NCBI RefSeq assembly: GCF_933775445.1
Contig: NC_065878.1
Coordinates: forward strand, 5,726,001 to 5,790,000
Reading direction: 5' to 3'
Source of the DNA: Argentina anserina
Taxonomy: Eukaryota; Streptophyta; Magnoliopsida; Rosales; Rosaceae
DNA length: 64,000 nt
The notes beneath the pieces were generated by a model. The model was given only the letters and a program-made list of their open reading frames with translations, ran no database searches and was not told where the DNA came from. A program made the position numbers and the translations under genes. Of this stretch, positions 1 through 11,380 are shown piece by piece. Numbering within the stretch: the first letter of the stretch is position 1; each line of letters opens with the position of its first letter.

Positions 1-2513
1 TCCAACTGAGTATCTTTCGATCGTTTGAGTATCTTTTCAATTTTGTTTGAGTATCTTTCTGAACGGCTTTCTGATGCGAGTTTCTTTTCAATTTGAGTGT
101 GTTTTCATGGTGGGCGTGTGTTTCTTTCAAACTGAGTATCTTTCTACCGTTTGAGTATCTTTTCAATTCTCGTTTGAGTATCTTTCTGAACGGCTTTCTG
201 ATGCGAGTTTCTTTTGAATTTGAGTGTGTTTTCACGGTGCGCGTGTGTTTCTTTCAAACTGAGTATCTTGCTATCGTTTTAGTATCTTTTCAATTCTCAT
301 TTGAGTATCTTTCTGTAAGGCTTTCTGATGCAATTTTCTTTGAATTTGAGAGTGTTTCCAGTGTGGGCGTGTGTTTCTTTCAAACTGAGTATCTTTCTAT
401 CGTTTGAGTATCTTTTCAATTCCCGTATGAGTATCTTTCTGAACGATTATCTGATGCGAGTTTCTTTTGAATTTGAGAATGTTTCCATTGTGGGCGTGTG
501 TTTCTTTCAAACTGAGTATCTTTCTATCATTTGAGGATCTTTTGAATTCTCGTTTGAGTATCTTTCTGTACGGCTTTCTGATGGGAGTTTCTTTTGAATT
601 TCAGAGTGTTTCCATTGTGGGCGTGTGTTTCTTTCATACTGAGTATCTTTCAATCGTTTGAGTATCTTTTCAATTCTCGTTTGAGTATGTTTCTGTACGG
701 CTTTCTGATGCGAGTTTCTTTTGAAATTGAGAGTGTTTCCATGGTGGGCGTGTGTTTCTTTCAAACTGAGTATCTTTCTATCGTTTGAGTATCTTTTCAA
801 TTCTCGTTTGAGTATCTTTCTGAACGGCTTTCTGATGCGAGTTTCTTTTGAATTTGAGAGTGTTTCCATGATGGGCGTGTGTTTCTTTCAAACTGAGTAT
901 CTTTCTATCGTTTGAGTATCTTTTCATCAAGGTTAAGTATCTTTCTGTACGGCTTTCTGATTCGAGTTTCTTTTGAATTTGAGAGTGTTTCCATGGTGGG
1001 CGTGTGTTTCTTTCAAACTGAGTATCTTTCTATCGTTTGAGTATCTTTTCAATTCTCGTTTGAGTATCTTTCTGAACGGCTTTCTGATGCGAGTTTCTTT
1101 TGAATTTGAGAGTGTTTCCATGGTGGGCGTGTGTTTCTTTCAAACTGAGTATCTTTCTATCGTTTGAGTATCTTTTCATCTCGTTTAAGTATCTTTCTAT
1201 ACGGCTTTCTGATGCGAGTTTCTATTGAATTTGAGAGTGTTTCCATGGTGGGCGTGTGTTTCTTTCAAACTGAGTATCTTTCTATCATTTGAGTATCTTT
1301 CTGTACGGCTATCTGATGCGAGTTTCTTTTGAATTTGAGAGTGTTTCCATGGTGGGCGTGTGTTTCTTTCAAACTGAGTATCTTTCGATCGTTTGAGTAT
1401 CTTTTCAATTCTCATTTGAGTATGTTTCTGTACGGCTTTCTGATGCGAGTTTCTTTTGAATTTGAGAGTGTTTCCATGGTGGGCGTGTGTTTCTTTCAAA
1501 CTGAGTATCTTTCTATCGTTTGAGTATCTTTCTATCGTTTGAGTATCTTTTCAATTCTTGTTTGAGTATCTTTCAGAACGGCTTTCTGATGCGAGTTTGT
1601 TTGGAATTTGAGAGTGTTTCCATGGTGGGCGTGTGTTTCTTTCAAACTGAGTATCTTTCTATCGTTTGAGTATCTTTTCAATTCTCATTTGAGTATCTTT
1701 CTGAACGGCTTTCTGATGCGAGTTTCTTTTGAATTTGAGAGTGTTTCCATGGTGGGCGTGTGTTTCTTTCAAACTGAGTATCTTTCTATCGTTTGAGTAT
1801 CTTTTCAATTCTCGTTTGAGTATCTTTCTGGACGGCTTTCTGATGCGAGTTTCTTTTGAATTTGAGAGTGTTTCCATGGTGGGCGTGTGTTTCTTTCAAA
1901 CTGAGTATCTTTCTATCGTTTGAGTATCTTTTCATCTCGTTTAAGTATCTTTCTGTACGGCTTTCTGATGCGAGTTTCTTTTGAATTTGAGAGTGTTTCC
2001 ATGGTGGGCGTGTGTTTCTTTCAAACTGAGTATCTTTCGATCGTTTGAGTATCTTTTCAATTCTCATTTGAGTATCTTTCTGTACGGCTTTCTGATGCGA
2101 GTTTCTTTTGAATTTGAGAGTGTTTCCATGGTGGGCGTGTGTTTCTTTCAAACTGAGTATATTTCTATCGTTTGAGTATCTTTTCAATTCTCGTTTCAGT
2201 ATCTTTCTGTACGGCTTTCTGATGCGAGTTTCTTTTGAATTTGAGAGTGTTTCCATGGTGGGCGTGTGTTTCTTTCAAACTGAGTATCTTTCTATCGTTT
2301 GAGTATCTTTTCATCTCGTTTAAGTATCTTTCTGTTCGGCTTTCTGATGCGAGTTTCTTTTGAATTTGAGAGTGTTTCCATGGTGGGCGTGTGTTTCTTT
2401 CAAACTGAGTATCTTTCTATCGTTTGAGTATCTTTTCAATTCTCGTTTGAGTATCTTTCTGTACGACTTTCTGATGCGAGTTTCTTTTGAATTTGAGAGT
2501 GTTTCCATGGTGG
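1..2513. repeat. Satellite array 1, ~127-bp monomer
   Basis: About nineteen head-to-tail copies of an AT-rich monomer are visible. The word GTGGGCGTGTGTTTC recurs at about 491, 618, 745 and 872 (127-bp steps), with occasional shorter or longer steps. Each monomer contains three or four copies of GAGTATCTTT spaced about 23 bp apart, then GAACGGCTTTCTGATGCGAG and the GTGGGCGTGTG block. Because 127 is not a multiple of three, every frame closes after one monomer, giving repeated 62-64 codon frames on the plus strand and lysine-rich ones on the minus strand. These are by-products of the repeat, not genes. The array enters from the left edge and stops at 2513 against an LTR. Confidence 0.95.
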
Positions 2514-4363
2514 ATAGCTCCGATTCGTTGTCCAACTTCGACGGGCTCTCCTGGATAGCTCCGATTGCGTTAGAAGACGTACCTTATATGGATAAAAAGG
2601 ATTTTGAGTCTAGTTTCTGTAGGATTTGGAATCTAATCAATATCTTATTCCTACAGGGAGATATGACCAAATCATTACTCGGAGGTCCAGTGAACTCGGC
2701 GGAATTATCTCAGCCATTGATTTGCTTTTGATCCAAGGGCTATGAGGGAAACTTGGGACTTTGTTCCTCCTGCATATAGAGCACAAATATGTATCAGAAT
2801 GTCCATAAATCCCTGCACCAAAGAATGTCAAAGAAGGCATGCAGCAAATTAAATGAGAAGAGGCAAGAAAGTCAAAGAAGGCATGCAGCAAATTTAATGA
2901 GGAGAGGTAAGAAAAATCAAACATGGCTGCAACAATTAAGACTTTTGCTGCCTCCCTAATTCAAAGGAAGAAATTTGTGCAAAATAAATCAGCATTAAAG
3001 GAGGAAGAAGATATGCAATTAATGCAAAAGATATGCAATCCTTATAGAAATCAGAATTCTGGCACTGCAGATCATCCAACTTTGACGAGCTCCCCTGGAC
3101 AGCTCACAATTATTGAGAAAATTCATGATTTATGGATGAAAAGCCACGGAAGTCTAGTTGAAATTTCCAGTTGGAATCATCTCAATATCTATTTTCTAGA
3201 GAAAGTTATGGCCACAACAAGGGACAAAGGTCAGATCTGCCGAATCTAGGAAGTCTCAACCAATTTGGTTTCAACTTTGTGGACTTTGTGGCCATCCTCC
3301 CTTGGGTTTCTTCCTCTGTATATAGCACCTCATTTGCACATAAAATGATGATCAACCTTGCTCACAAGACTTGCCAAAGCTCTGCCCAAACACTTTCATT
3401 CACCAAGCATCATAGAATCCGAATTCACCACCCTTCACCATATTTTCTGTCCAAAGCTTGGGAGCCTAGGATACCATTCTCTTGAAGATCTTGTGCTACC
3501 ACTGTAAGGAACCTTGGAGGAGAATTATAAAGTGTAACTCTATGATCTTCATGTTTAGTTTTCGGGATTTTATGTTCTTGTTCTTGGATGATTTATGTTT
3601 AGGTTTTGTTAAAGTTATTTTTATTCTTGTCTATGAGATATTTGTAATTTTCGAATGACATGATTAATTAAGGTTTTTGATTTTTATTCAATGATTTTAA
3701 GTTTTATGCCATGAGTTTCGATTTATGTTCTGAATTAATTTTCGGTGTGTTCTTATATTGCATGTGTGATTAAGACAAGTAGTTGATGTCGCATATGTTA
3801 ATCATTCAAAGTTAAAAACAATTTTGATACAAGTAGTTGATTAATTGTTTGTCCCCTTTGTGTTACTCCACCGATTATGATCTTAAGTTAGACATTGGAT
3901 AAGTGCTTTAAACATGTTGATTTCTCTTTGTGATACGTAATTACATGATGAATTGGTATGTTAGATTTCATAGCAAGACAAGTAGTTGAGCTCGATAATA
4001 TCTATGTATTAGGAACCAAGTAGGAGCTTGATGCATGATCAAATTTAAGATGAACTATGATACTTCCGGCACGAACAAGATTGAGAGTAGATTTCGTTAC
4101 CTTTTTTCTTATGTTATTTGTTTGGTAATTTCTTATGTGTTGGTTGGTTGATCACATGTATATATTACTTTAGGTTTATTTTATGTTTGATCCGAAATAT
4201 ATTCCAAAATCCTCAAAATCCTCAAACTCTTATGAATTCGTTGTTAAATGTTTGTGATTCTATGCCCTGGTTGGATCCCCGGTTTGTGAACGATACCCTC
4301 TTGCTTTATACTACTAACGATGCTTACAGGGTTAATATTGATCTCGAGTAATCAAACCGATCA
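2511..4363 (+). repeat. 5' LTR of element A, 5'-truncated
   Basis: This aligns with about 8355-10191 of the 3' LTR; roughly the first 350 bp are missing and replaced by satellite. It ends AACCGATCA two bases before the primer site. The junction carries a 15-bp copy (2511-2525) of sequence found again at 2552-2566, so the break was repaired with templated filler. Three copies of the 12-mer ACAAGTAGTTGA lie in its distal half, the first at 3775-3786. Confidence 0.88.
3319..3325 (+). promoter_or_regulatory. Putative TATA box of LTR A (5' copy)
   Basis: TATATAG sits in the block CTCTGTATATAGCACC. The equivalent place in the other LTRs reads CTATATATAGCACC, which suggests a conserved LTR core promoter. 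The transcript would start about 30 bp downstream. Confidence 0.5.
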
Positions 4364-4365
4364 AA

Positions 4366-4383
4366 TGGCGCCGTTGCCGGGGA
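4366..4383 (+). other. Primer-binding site of element A (tRNA-Asp type)
   Basis: TGGCGCCGTTGCCGGGGA begins two bases after the LTR end. It is the exact reverse complement of the 3' end of plant tRNA-Asp including CCA, the primer typical of the Athila/Cyclops group. In B and D the same site is decayed. Confidence 0.9.
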
Positions 4384-7300
4384 TCCATCATTATGGATCC
4401 CAATCTTTTAATTTCGAATTCACTGTTCATATTGTAAATTTGTATATGTTTTTCTTACTTTGTTCTAATATCTACTAATTTTATCTTTGGTTGTTATTTT
4501 TTATGACTTAATGAATGATTGTTGTAGGTTGTAAATCGAACGGAATAGGTAAAGTCCCTTTTGTTAATATTAGCCTTAACCCCTCATGTTTTCTTCCAAA
4601 TTTTTTGCATGAGGTTGAGGGCGGCTTTTATTAACACTTGGAGATTTGTCTAACACACAAGTTTGTTTCCAGCTGAGTAAGGGGCATGTTCTTTCATTAC
4701 TCTGGTGCATGGGACCAAAATTGGATTTCAGAGAACTATTGACTGACATACATCTCGGTGATGGAGTCGATAGGGGGCTTGCTCTCCGTAGTTCAACAAA
4801 TGAGTCCTACCATGTTCACTATCTCTGAATTAGCTATCCGGCCTTCTGAAACAACGATTCAAACTTGTGTTTAGGCATCCATACTTAGGCCGCACGTCCA
4901 CTTTGGTTTACAACTTAGAATCAATCAATGATTTAATTGTTTGAATAACAACTTAAGAATGTTAAAACATGAAATCGATTGAAAATGTAACTTGTAAAAA
5001 ACAATTTGACATATAGTAATTGTAATTGTGTATACTTTATTAGGTTCTTGAGTTGAGAAATTAAAACATACTTCAACATAAGATTTGATATTATGTTGGA
5101 TTGGTTGTTAAGCTTGTTTTTGTTTCTTTTTCCCCTTAACATGTGCTTATTATATTTGAATGACTTTTGACATGTTTGTGACTTGTATATCAATAACTTC
5201 CTATCTGTTTTCTCTAACCTTTGCATTGCATCTTAATGATCTAATTCTAATTGCATTCATTTTGCATCTCATTCATGTTGCATTTTAAATTCCACCGAAT
5301 ATCATATGGCTAGAGGAACATAGTCTCTTAAGGACCAAGTGTCCTATGTTATGTTTGGTAGGTTCCCATTTACACTAATGATTTTAATTGAGATTTTACA
5401 GATTTATAGTGAAGTGACCAGCAATGAGCTCGAGAAGATACTACAAGGTTGGACAACAAAATGGCGGAAGAGAAACCCCATAATGTGTCACCTACAAAAT
5501 GATTGAAAGGAAAACTCGGTCTAAGCTATTAGACTTTAAACTTAAGCGCTTGTTGGGAGGCAACCCAATTTGTTTTCTTTTATATTTATTGTTTTTGTTT
5601 ATTTTTGTTCTTTTTGATTTGTTTTGTGCGTGTGTAGCTTAGTTTTCGAGAAATCGTGAAGAGGAGCAAAATATTTTCGTTCAACAGAATCTGGCGGAAA
5701 CAGTCCGTCATGTTCGGCAGACTGTATCTCCCAGCTCACAGGGAGTTGGAATATGTGCTTTATATGGAAACAAAGGTCTTTGAGTCTAGTTTTTGAATAT
5801 TTGTACAGAACAGAATTTAGAGATCTAGATCATTCCCGGTTGCAATTTGAATGCAGCATGGTCGTGTCAGAAATTCAGAACTCGTGCAGTTACAGTCTGG
5901 AAACGGCGAAACAACGAGCACTTCCGGCCTAACTAGGCAGTCGTGCCATATATGGATTGAAAGCTTGTTGTGTTATCTTAAACTTTTATTCAGGCCACGT
6001 TTCCATTCTAGCTGTTTAAGTCAATGAAATTCAGGTACAAAGAGGTAAAGGTCATTCCAGTTTTTGATTCTATGAACTTGTTTTTCGTGACAAATTTGCA
6101 GGGGCATAACTTTCTCCTCATTTGGAGTTAGCGAACGTACTTTATATGCTTGGAAAGCTAGAAATATCAGCTTTCAATTCCCACTGTTGTCTTACTGATC
6201 GAAGATTATTTTCAAACGTTATGAAGCATGGAACACAAGCTGTTGGACCGCGTCATGGGGGAGCTTTTCTCATCATTTTCTCATCTTTTTCCCATGTTTT
6301 TATTTTTGTATTTGTTTCCTTCCACTATGAGTCTTTCATTGCATTGTTTATTTTGACATTCATTGAGGACAATGCATGATTCGAGTGTGGGGGAAGGTTT
6401 ACATGTTAGAGTCATAAAATCAAATAAAAAAAATTTTGTATTTTTGTTTGTTTTGTTTTTATTTTGTTTTGAGTCTTAGGTATGCCTTTAACTGTCTAGA
6501 ATGAGTTGATCTTTGAATGATTGGTTGAAAGATGATCACAAGATTGGAAATTGAACTTAATTGCAATTTGATGGTTAATCAATGTGTAGATTTTGTACGA
6601 ACATGTAGTAGATGAGGATTTTGAAACTTAGGTACAAAATGAGCATGTTCCCTACTTGTTTAAATTCATATAACCTTTGTGAGTTTCGAGCCATATATGT
6701 GCTTTCGTTTTTAGTGATATTCTATCGTTTATTGGCTATATAACCTCATTCCATTTATATTGATCAATTCATATGCCATAGAATTGCAATGAACTAGAGA
6801 ATGCTAGAACTTACTTTGTGAAACTTTCAAAACTTTTATCATAATATACTCTGATTTTGAAAATGATTGTTGGATCTTTTTAGGATTCCACCACTTAAAC
6901 CAAAAAGCCGTATGCCTTATTTGTACCCTGCTTGGGACACCTTAGTATTAACCCATTTGAGCCTACGTTAAACCTTTTATTCATTACCAACATGTTAATA
7001 TCCTTGCTCAGTATAGTTATATCTCTACCTTGTTCTCGAGGCTTGGCAGAGCTAATATTTGATGTTAATATGGAGTGATGATTCGATTCAAGTGTGGGGT
7101 TATGCTATGTATTTATTTGTGCCTTATGAAAATGGTGAAAAGAAAAAAATGAAAGATGCCGTGTGAGAAAAAGAAAAGAAAAAGATATATACACGGTTAG
7201 AAGAAAAAAAAAAGATAGAAAAAGAAAGAAAAGTAAGAAGTTACGGCATAGCTATGTTTGATGTGAATTTGGAGTTGTGATGTATTTGTTGAAGGCTCAA

Positions 7301-7997
7301 TAATGTTGTACTTTAGGCTTTGTTCGTTTTCACAATGTTTAGAGTGAAGAATGAGCCAACATGATAAAATTGGCTCTTGTTTTATGGAGTATGGCGACAT
7401 AAGGTGGATGATTATTGCTCTGCTAAGTCTTGAGGATGACCTTTGTGATTCCTTTTACCTGAAAAATGATATCCTTACCGAGCCTAAGCCTATCTTTTAT
7501 AAAGATCCGCATGATTCTTAAAATGAGTAGCTCTTGATCTGTGGAGTTTGTTTCATGAGTAAGCATATGGTTTTGGTTCATTTGTGCATATGATTGGTAT
7601 CTTTCATGAGGTTTTCGAATTCACTATGTGCTCATAACTCTTATGTGTGAAAAGCTTTTAAGCATATGCCATGTTCTTGAGAGAAAATATTTGGAGTGCA
7701 TATCCCTTGTGAGTTGAATTTGAACTTGTTTTGAACATGTTGAGCTTACAATCACCTATGTTTCTGCCATGTCTTACTTGTTATGTGAGATCTCATGTTT
7801 ATTAACCATTGAATTCATTCTATCTATTTCGATTAATTGTTATTCTTGATGCTATGAGTTTGAAGATCTCTTAGACAAAATGTTGAAGGCATTATAGTTG
7901 AGTCGTTAGTTTAATTGTATTGATTTTTTGTTTTATGTTTTTGTTTCCCTTTTCTATTATTTGCTAAGGGACTAGCAAAGTTCAAGTGTGGGGTTGT
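4384..7997 (+). other. Non-coding interior of element A
   Basis: No frame here resembles gag or pol. The first part (4500-4830) is the leader shared with B and D, recognisable by GTAAAGTCCCTTTTGTTAAT and GCATGAGGTTGAGGGCGG. Near 5550 lies CGCTTGTTGGGAGGCAACCC, a block I associate from memory with 3' regions of large plant gypsy elements. From about 6360 to 7997 it matches the 3' tails of B (35580-37097) and C (44240-45308). Three purine-rich GTGTGGGG-type stretches lie at about 6382, 7090 and 7985, the last directly before the 3' LTR where the polypurine tract belongs. Small frames such as 6122-6379 have no recognisable product. Confidence 0.75.
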
Positions 7998-10191
7998 TGA
8001 TAAGAGCACAAAGTGTGACGTTCTTAATGGGATTATGCCCTATTCTTACTCTTTGTTACCTCTTATTTAGTATGTTTTAGTTTCTTTTGTAAGAATAAGT
8101 GTCTAGGTAGAGCTTATATCAATTATGAGTGAATTGATGATGAAATCGTGCTAAGTGTTAATAATCCTTGTTGAGATATGATTCCTTGTTCGAGTAGGAT
8201 TCATCCTTTCATATTTCTTTGTTTCTAACATACTTATTCTTATTAGGAAATACAAATCCATGTTGGAGAAGGAAAGCAATCCTTGTTCCACAAGAAAAGA
8301 GAAGATTTGCACTTAAAAGCCCAATCAATGCAAGAATGAAAATGCTGTCAAGATTCGTAGTCCAACTTCGACGGGCTCTCCTGGATAGCTCCGATTGCGT
8401 TAGAAGACGTACCTTATATGGATAAAAATTATTTTGAGTCTAGTTTCTGTAGGATTTGGAATCAAATCAATATCTTATTCCTATAGGGAGGTATGACCAA
8501 ATCATTACTCGGAGGTCCAGTGAACTCGGCGGAATTATCTCAGCCATTGATTTGCTTTTGATCCAAGGGCTATGAGGGAAACTTGGGACTTTGTTCCTCC
8601 TGCATATAGAGCACAAATATGTATCAGAATGTCCATAAATCCCTGCACCAAAGAATGTCAAAGAAGGCATGCAGCAAATTAAATGAGAAGAGGCAAGAAA
8701 GTCAAAGAAGCCATGCAGCAAATTTAATGAGGAGAGGTAAGAAAAATCAAACATGGCTGCAACAATTAAGACTTTTGCTGCCTCCCTAATTCAAAGGAAG
8801 AAATTTGTGCAAAAGAAATCAGCATTAAAGGAGGAAGAAGATATGCAATTAATGCAAAAGATATGCAATCCTTATAGAAATCAGAATTCTGGCACTGCAG
8901 ATCATCCAACTTTGACGAGCTCCCCTGGACAGCTCACAATTATTGAGAAAATGCATGATTTATGGATGAAAAGCCACGGAACTCTAGTTGAAATTTCCAG
9001 TTGGAATCATCTCAATATATATTCTTAGAGAAAGTTATGGCCACAATAAGGGACAAAGGTCAGATCTGCCGAATCTAGGAAGCCTCAACCAATTTGGTTT
9101 CAACTTTGTGGACTTTGTGGCCATCCTTCCTTGGGTTTCTTCCTCTGTATATAGCACCTCTTTGCTCATAAAATGATGATCAACCTTGCTCACAAGACTT
9201 GCCAAAGCTCTGCCCAAACACTTTCATTCACCAAGCATCATAGAATCCGAATTCACCACCCTTCACCATATTTTCTGTCCAAAGCTTGGGAGCCTAGGAT
9301 ACCATTCTCTTGAAGATCTTGTGCTACCACTGTAAGGAACCTTGGAGGAGAATTATAAAGTGTAACTCTATGATCTTCATGTTTAGTTTTCGGGTTTTTA
9401 TGTTCTTGTTCTTGGATGATTTATGTTTAGGTTTTGTTAAAGTTATTTTTATTCTTGTCTATGAGATATTTGTAATTTTCGAATGACATGATGAATTAAG
9501 GTTTTCGATTTTTATTCAATGATTTTAGGTTTTATGCCATGAGTTTCGATTTATGTTCTTAATTAATTTTCGGTGTGTTTTTATATTGCATGTGTGATTA
9601 AGACAAGTAGTTGATGTCGCATATGTTAATCATTCAAAGTTAAAAACAATTTTGATACAAGTAGTTGATTAATTGTTTGTCCCCTTTGTGTTACTCCACC
9701 GATTATGATCTTAAGTTAGACATTGGATAAGTGCTTTAAACATGTTGATTTCTCTTTGTGATACGTAATTGCATGATGAATTGGTATGTTAGATTTCATA
9801 GCAAGACAAGTAGTTGAGCTCGATAATATCTATGTATTAGGAACCAAGTAGGAACTTGATGCATGATCAAATTTAAGATGAACTATGATACTTCCGGCAC
9901 GAACAAGATTGAGAGTAGATTTCGTTACCTTTGTTCTTATGTTATTTGTTTGGTAATTTCTTATGTGTTGGTTGGTTGATCACATGTATATATTAGTTTA
10001 GGTTTATTTTATGTTTGATCCGAAATATATTCCAAAATCCTCAAAATCCTCAAACTCTTATGAATACGTTGTTAAATGTTTGTGATTCTATGCCCTGGTT
10101 GGATCCCCGGTTTGTGAACGATACCCTCTTGCTTTATACTACTAACGATGCTTACAGGGTTAATATTGATCTCGAGTAATCGAACCGATCA
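7998..10191 (+). repeat. 3' LTR of element A, full length (2194 bp)
   Basis: It starts TGATAAGAGCAC after the purine-rich GTGTGGGGTTGT and ends CGAACCGATCA. The word ACAAGTAGTTGA occurs at 9603-9614, 9657-9668 and 9806-9817, with a degenerate fourth near 9844. A TATA-like TATATAG lies at 9148-9154. Satellite DNA resumes at 10192. Small frames inside, such as 8219-8425 and 8753-9028, are also present in other LTR copies and are not genes. Confidence 0.92.
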
Positions 10192-11380
10192 GTATGTTTT
10201 CAATTCCAATTGAGTATCTTTTCAATTCTCGTATGAGTATCTTTCTGAACGGCTTTCTGATGCGACTTTCCTTTAATTTGAGAGTCTTTCTAGTGTGGGC
10301 GTGTGTTTCTGTCAAACTGAGTATATTTCTATCGTTTGAGTATCTTTTCAATTCTCGTTTGAGTATCTTTCTGAACAGCTTTCTGATGCGAGTTTCTTTT
10401 GAACTTGAGAGTGTTTCCATGGTGGGCATGTGTTTCTTTCAAACTGAGTATCTTTCGATCGTTTAAGTATCTTTTCAATTCTCATTTGAGTATCTTTCTG
10501 TACGGCTTTCTGATGCGATTTTCTTTGAATTTGAGAGTGTTTCCAGTGTGGGCGTGTGTTTCTTTCAAACTGAGTATCTTTCTATCGTTTGAGTATCTTT
10601 TCAATTCTCGTTTGAGTATGTTTCTGTACGGCTTTCTGATGCGAGTTTCTTTTGAATTTGAGAGTGTTTCCATGGTGGGCGTGTGTTTCTTTCAATCTGA
10701 GTATCTTTCTATCGTTTGAGTATCTTTTCAATTCTCGTTTGAGTATCTTTCTGAACGACTATCTGATGCGAGTTTCTTTTGAATTTGAGTGTGTTTTCAT
10801 GGTGGGCGTGTGTTTCTTTCAAACTGAGTATCTTTCTATCGTTTGAGTATCTTTTCATCTCGTTTGAGTATCTTTCTGTACGGCTTTCTGATGCGAGTTT
10901 CTTTTGAATTTGAGAGTGTTTCCATTGTGGGCGTGTGTTTCGTTCAAACCGAGTATCTTTCTATCGTTTGAGTATCTTTTCAATTCTCGTTTGAGTATCT
11001 TTCTGAACGGCTTTCTGATGCGAGTTTCTTTTGAATTTGAGAGTGTTTCCATGGTGGGCGTGTGTTTCTTTCAAACTGAGTATCTTTCTATCGTTTGAGT
11101 ATCTTTTCAATTCTCGTTTGAGTATCTTTCTGAACGGCTTTCTGATGCGAGTTTCTTTTGAATTTGAGAGTGTTTCCATTGTGGGCGTGTGTTTCTTTCA
11201 AACCGAGTATCTTTCTTTCGTTTGAGTATGTTTTCAATTCCAATTGAGTATCTTTTCAATTCTCATATGAGTATCTTTCTGAACGGCTTTCTGATGCGAC
11301 TTTCCTTTAATTTGAGAGTCTTTCTAGTGTGGGCGTGTGTTTCTTTCAAACTGAGTATCTTTCTATCTTTCTTTCAAATT
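10192..11380. repeat. Satellite array 2a, 127-bp monomers
   Basis: The same monomer as at the left edge resumes directly after the LTR of element A, starting mid-monomer with GTATGTTTTCAATTCC. A variant monomer with CGACTTTCCTTTAATTTGAG occurs both at about 10265 and at about 11296, suggesting a segment of about 1 kb was duplicated as a block. Most other monomers match array 1 closely, so element A probably landed inside one array. Confidence 0.93.

Larger units (their letters stand above)
2511..10191 (+). mobile_element. Element A: non-autonomous Athila-like LTR retrotransposon
   Basis: Two long direct repeats, the truncated 5' copy 2511-4363 and the full 3' copy 7998-10191, flank a 3.6-kb interior with a tRNA-Asp-type primer site but no gag or pol frame. 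The LTR begins TGATAAGAGC and ends CGATCA, the TG...CA ends of LTR elements. By eye the two LTRs differ by only a few percent or less, so the insertion is young relative to element B. The interior shares its leader with B and D and its tail with B and C, which are coding relatives, so A looks like a LARD-type passenger mobilised in trans. Both ends abut satellite DNA. No target duplication can be read because the 5' end is truncated. Confidence 0.85.

Noticed and set aside
93..2535. Many overlapping 60-120-codon frames on both strands of the satellite
   Set aside because: They repeat with the monomer, close after one unit and have simple, biased composition; they are products of the repeat.
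4366..4386. Fragment of a tRNA-Asp gene
   Set aside because: Only the 3' end is present, as reverse complement directly after an LTR; it is a primer-binding site.
8219..9217. Frames in LTR A, repeated at 2637-3485 and 59137-60083
   Set aside because: They recur only because the LTR recurs, and contain indels between copies.
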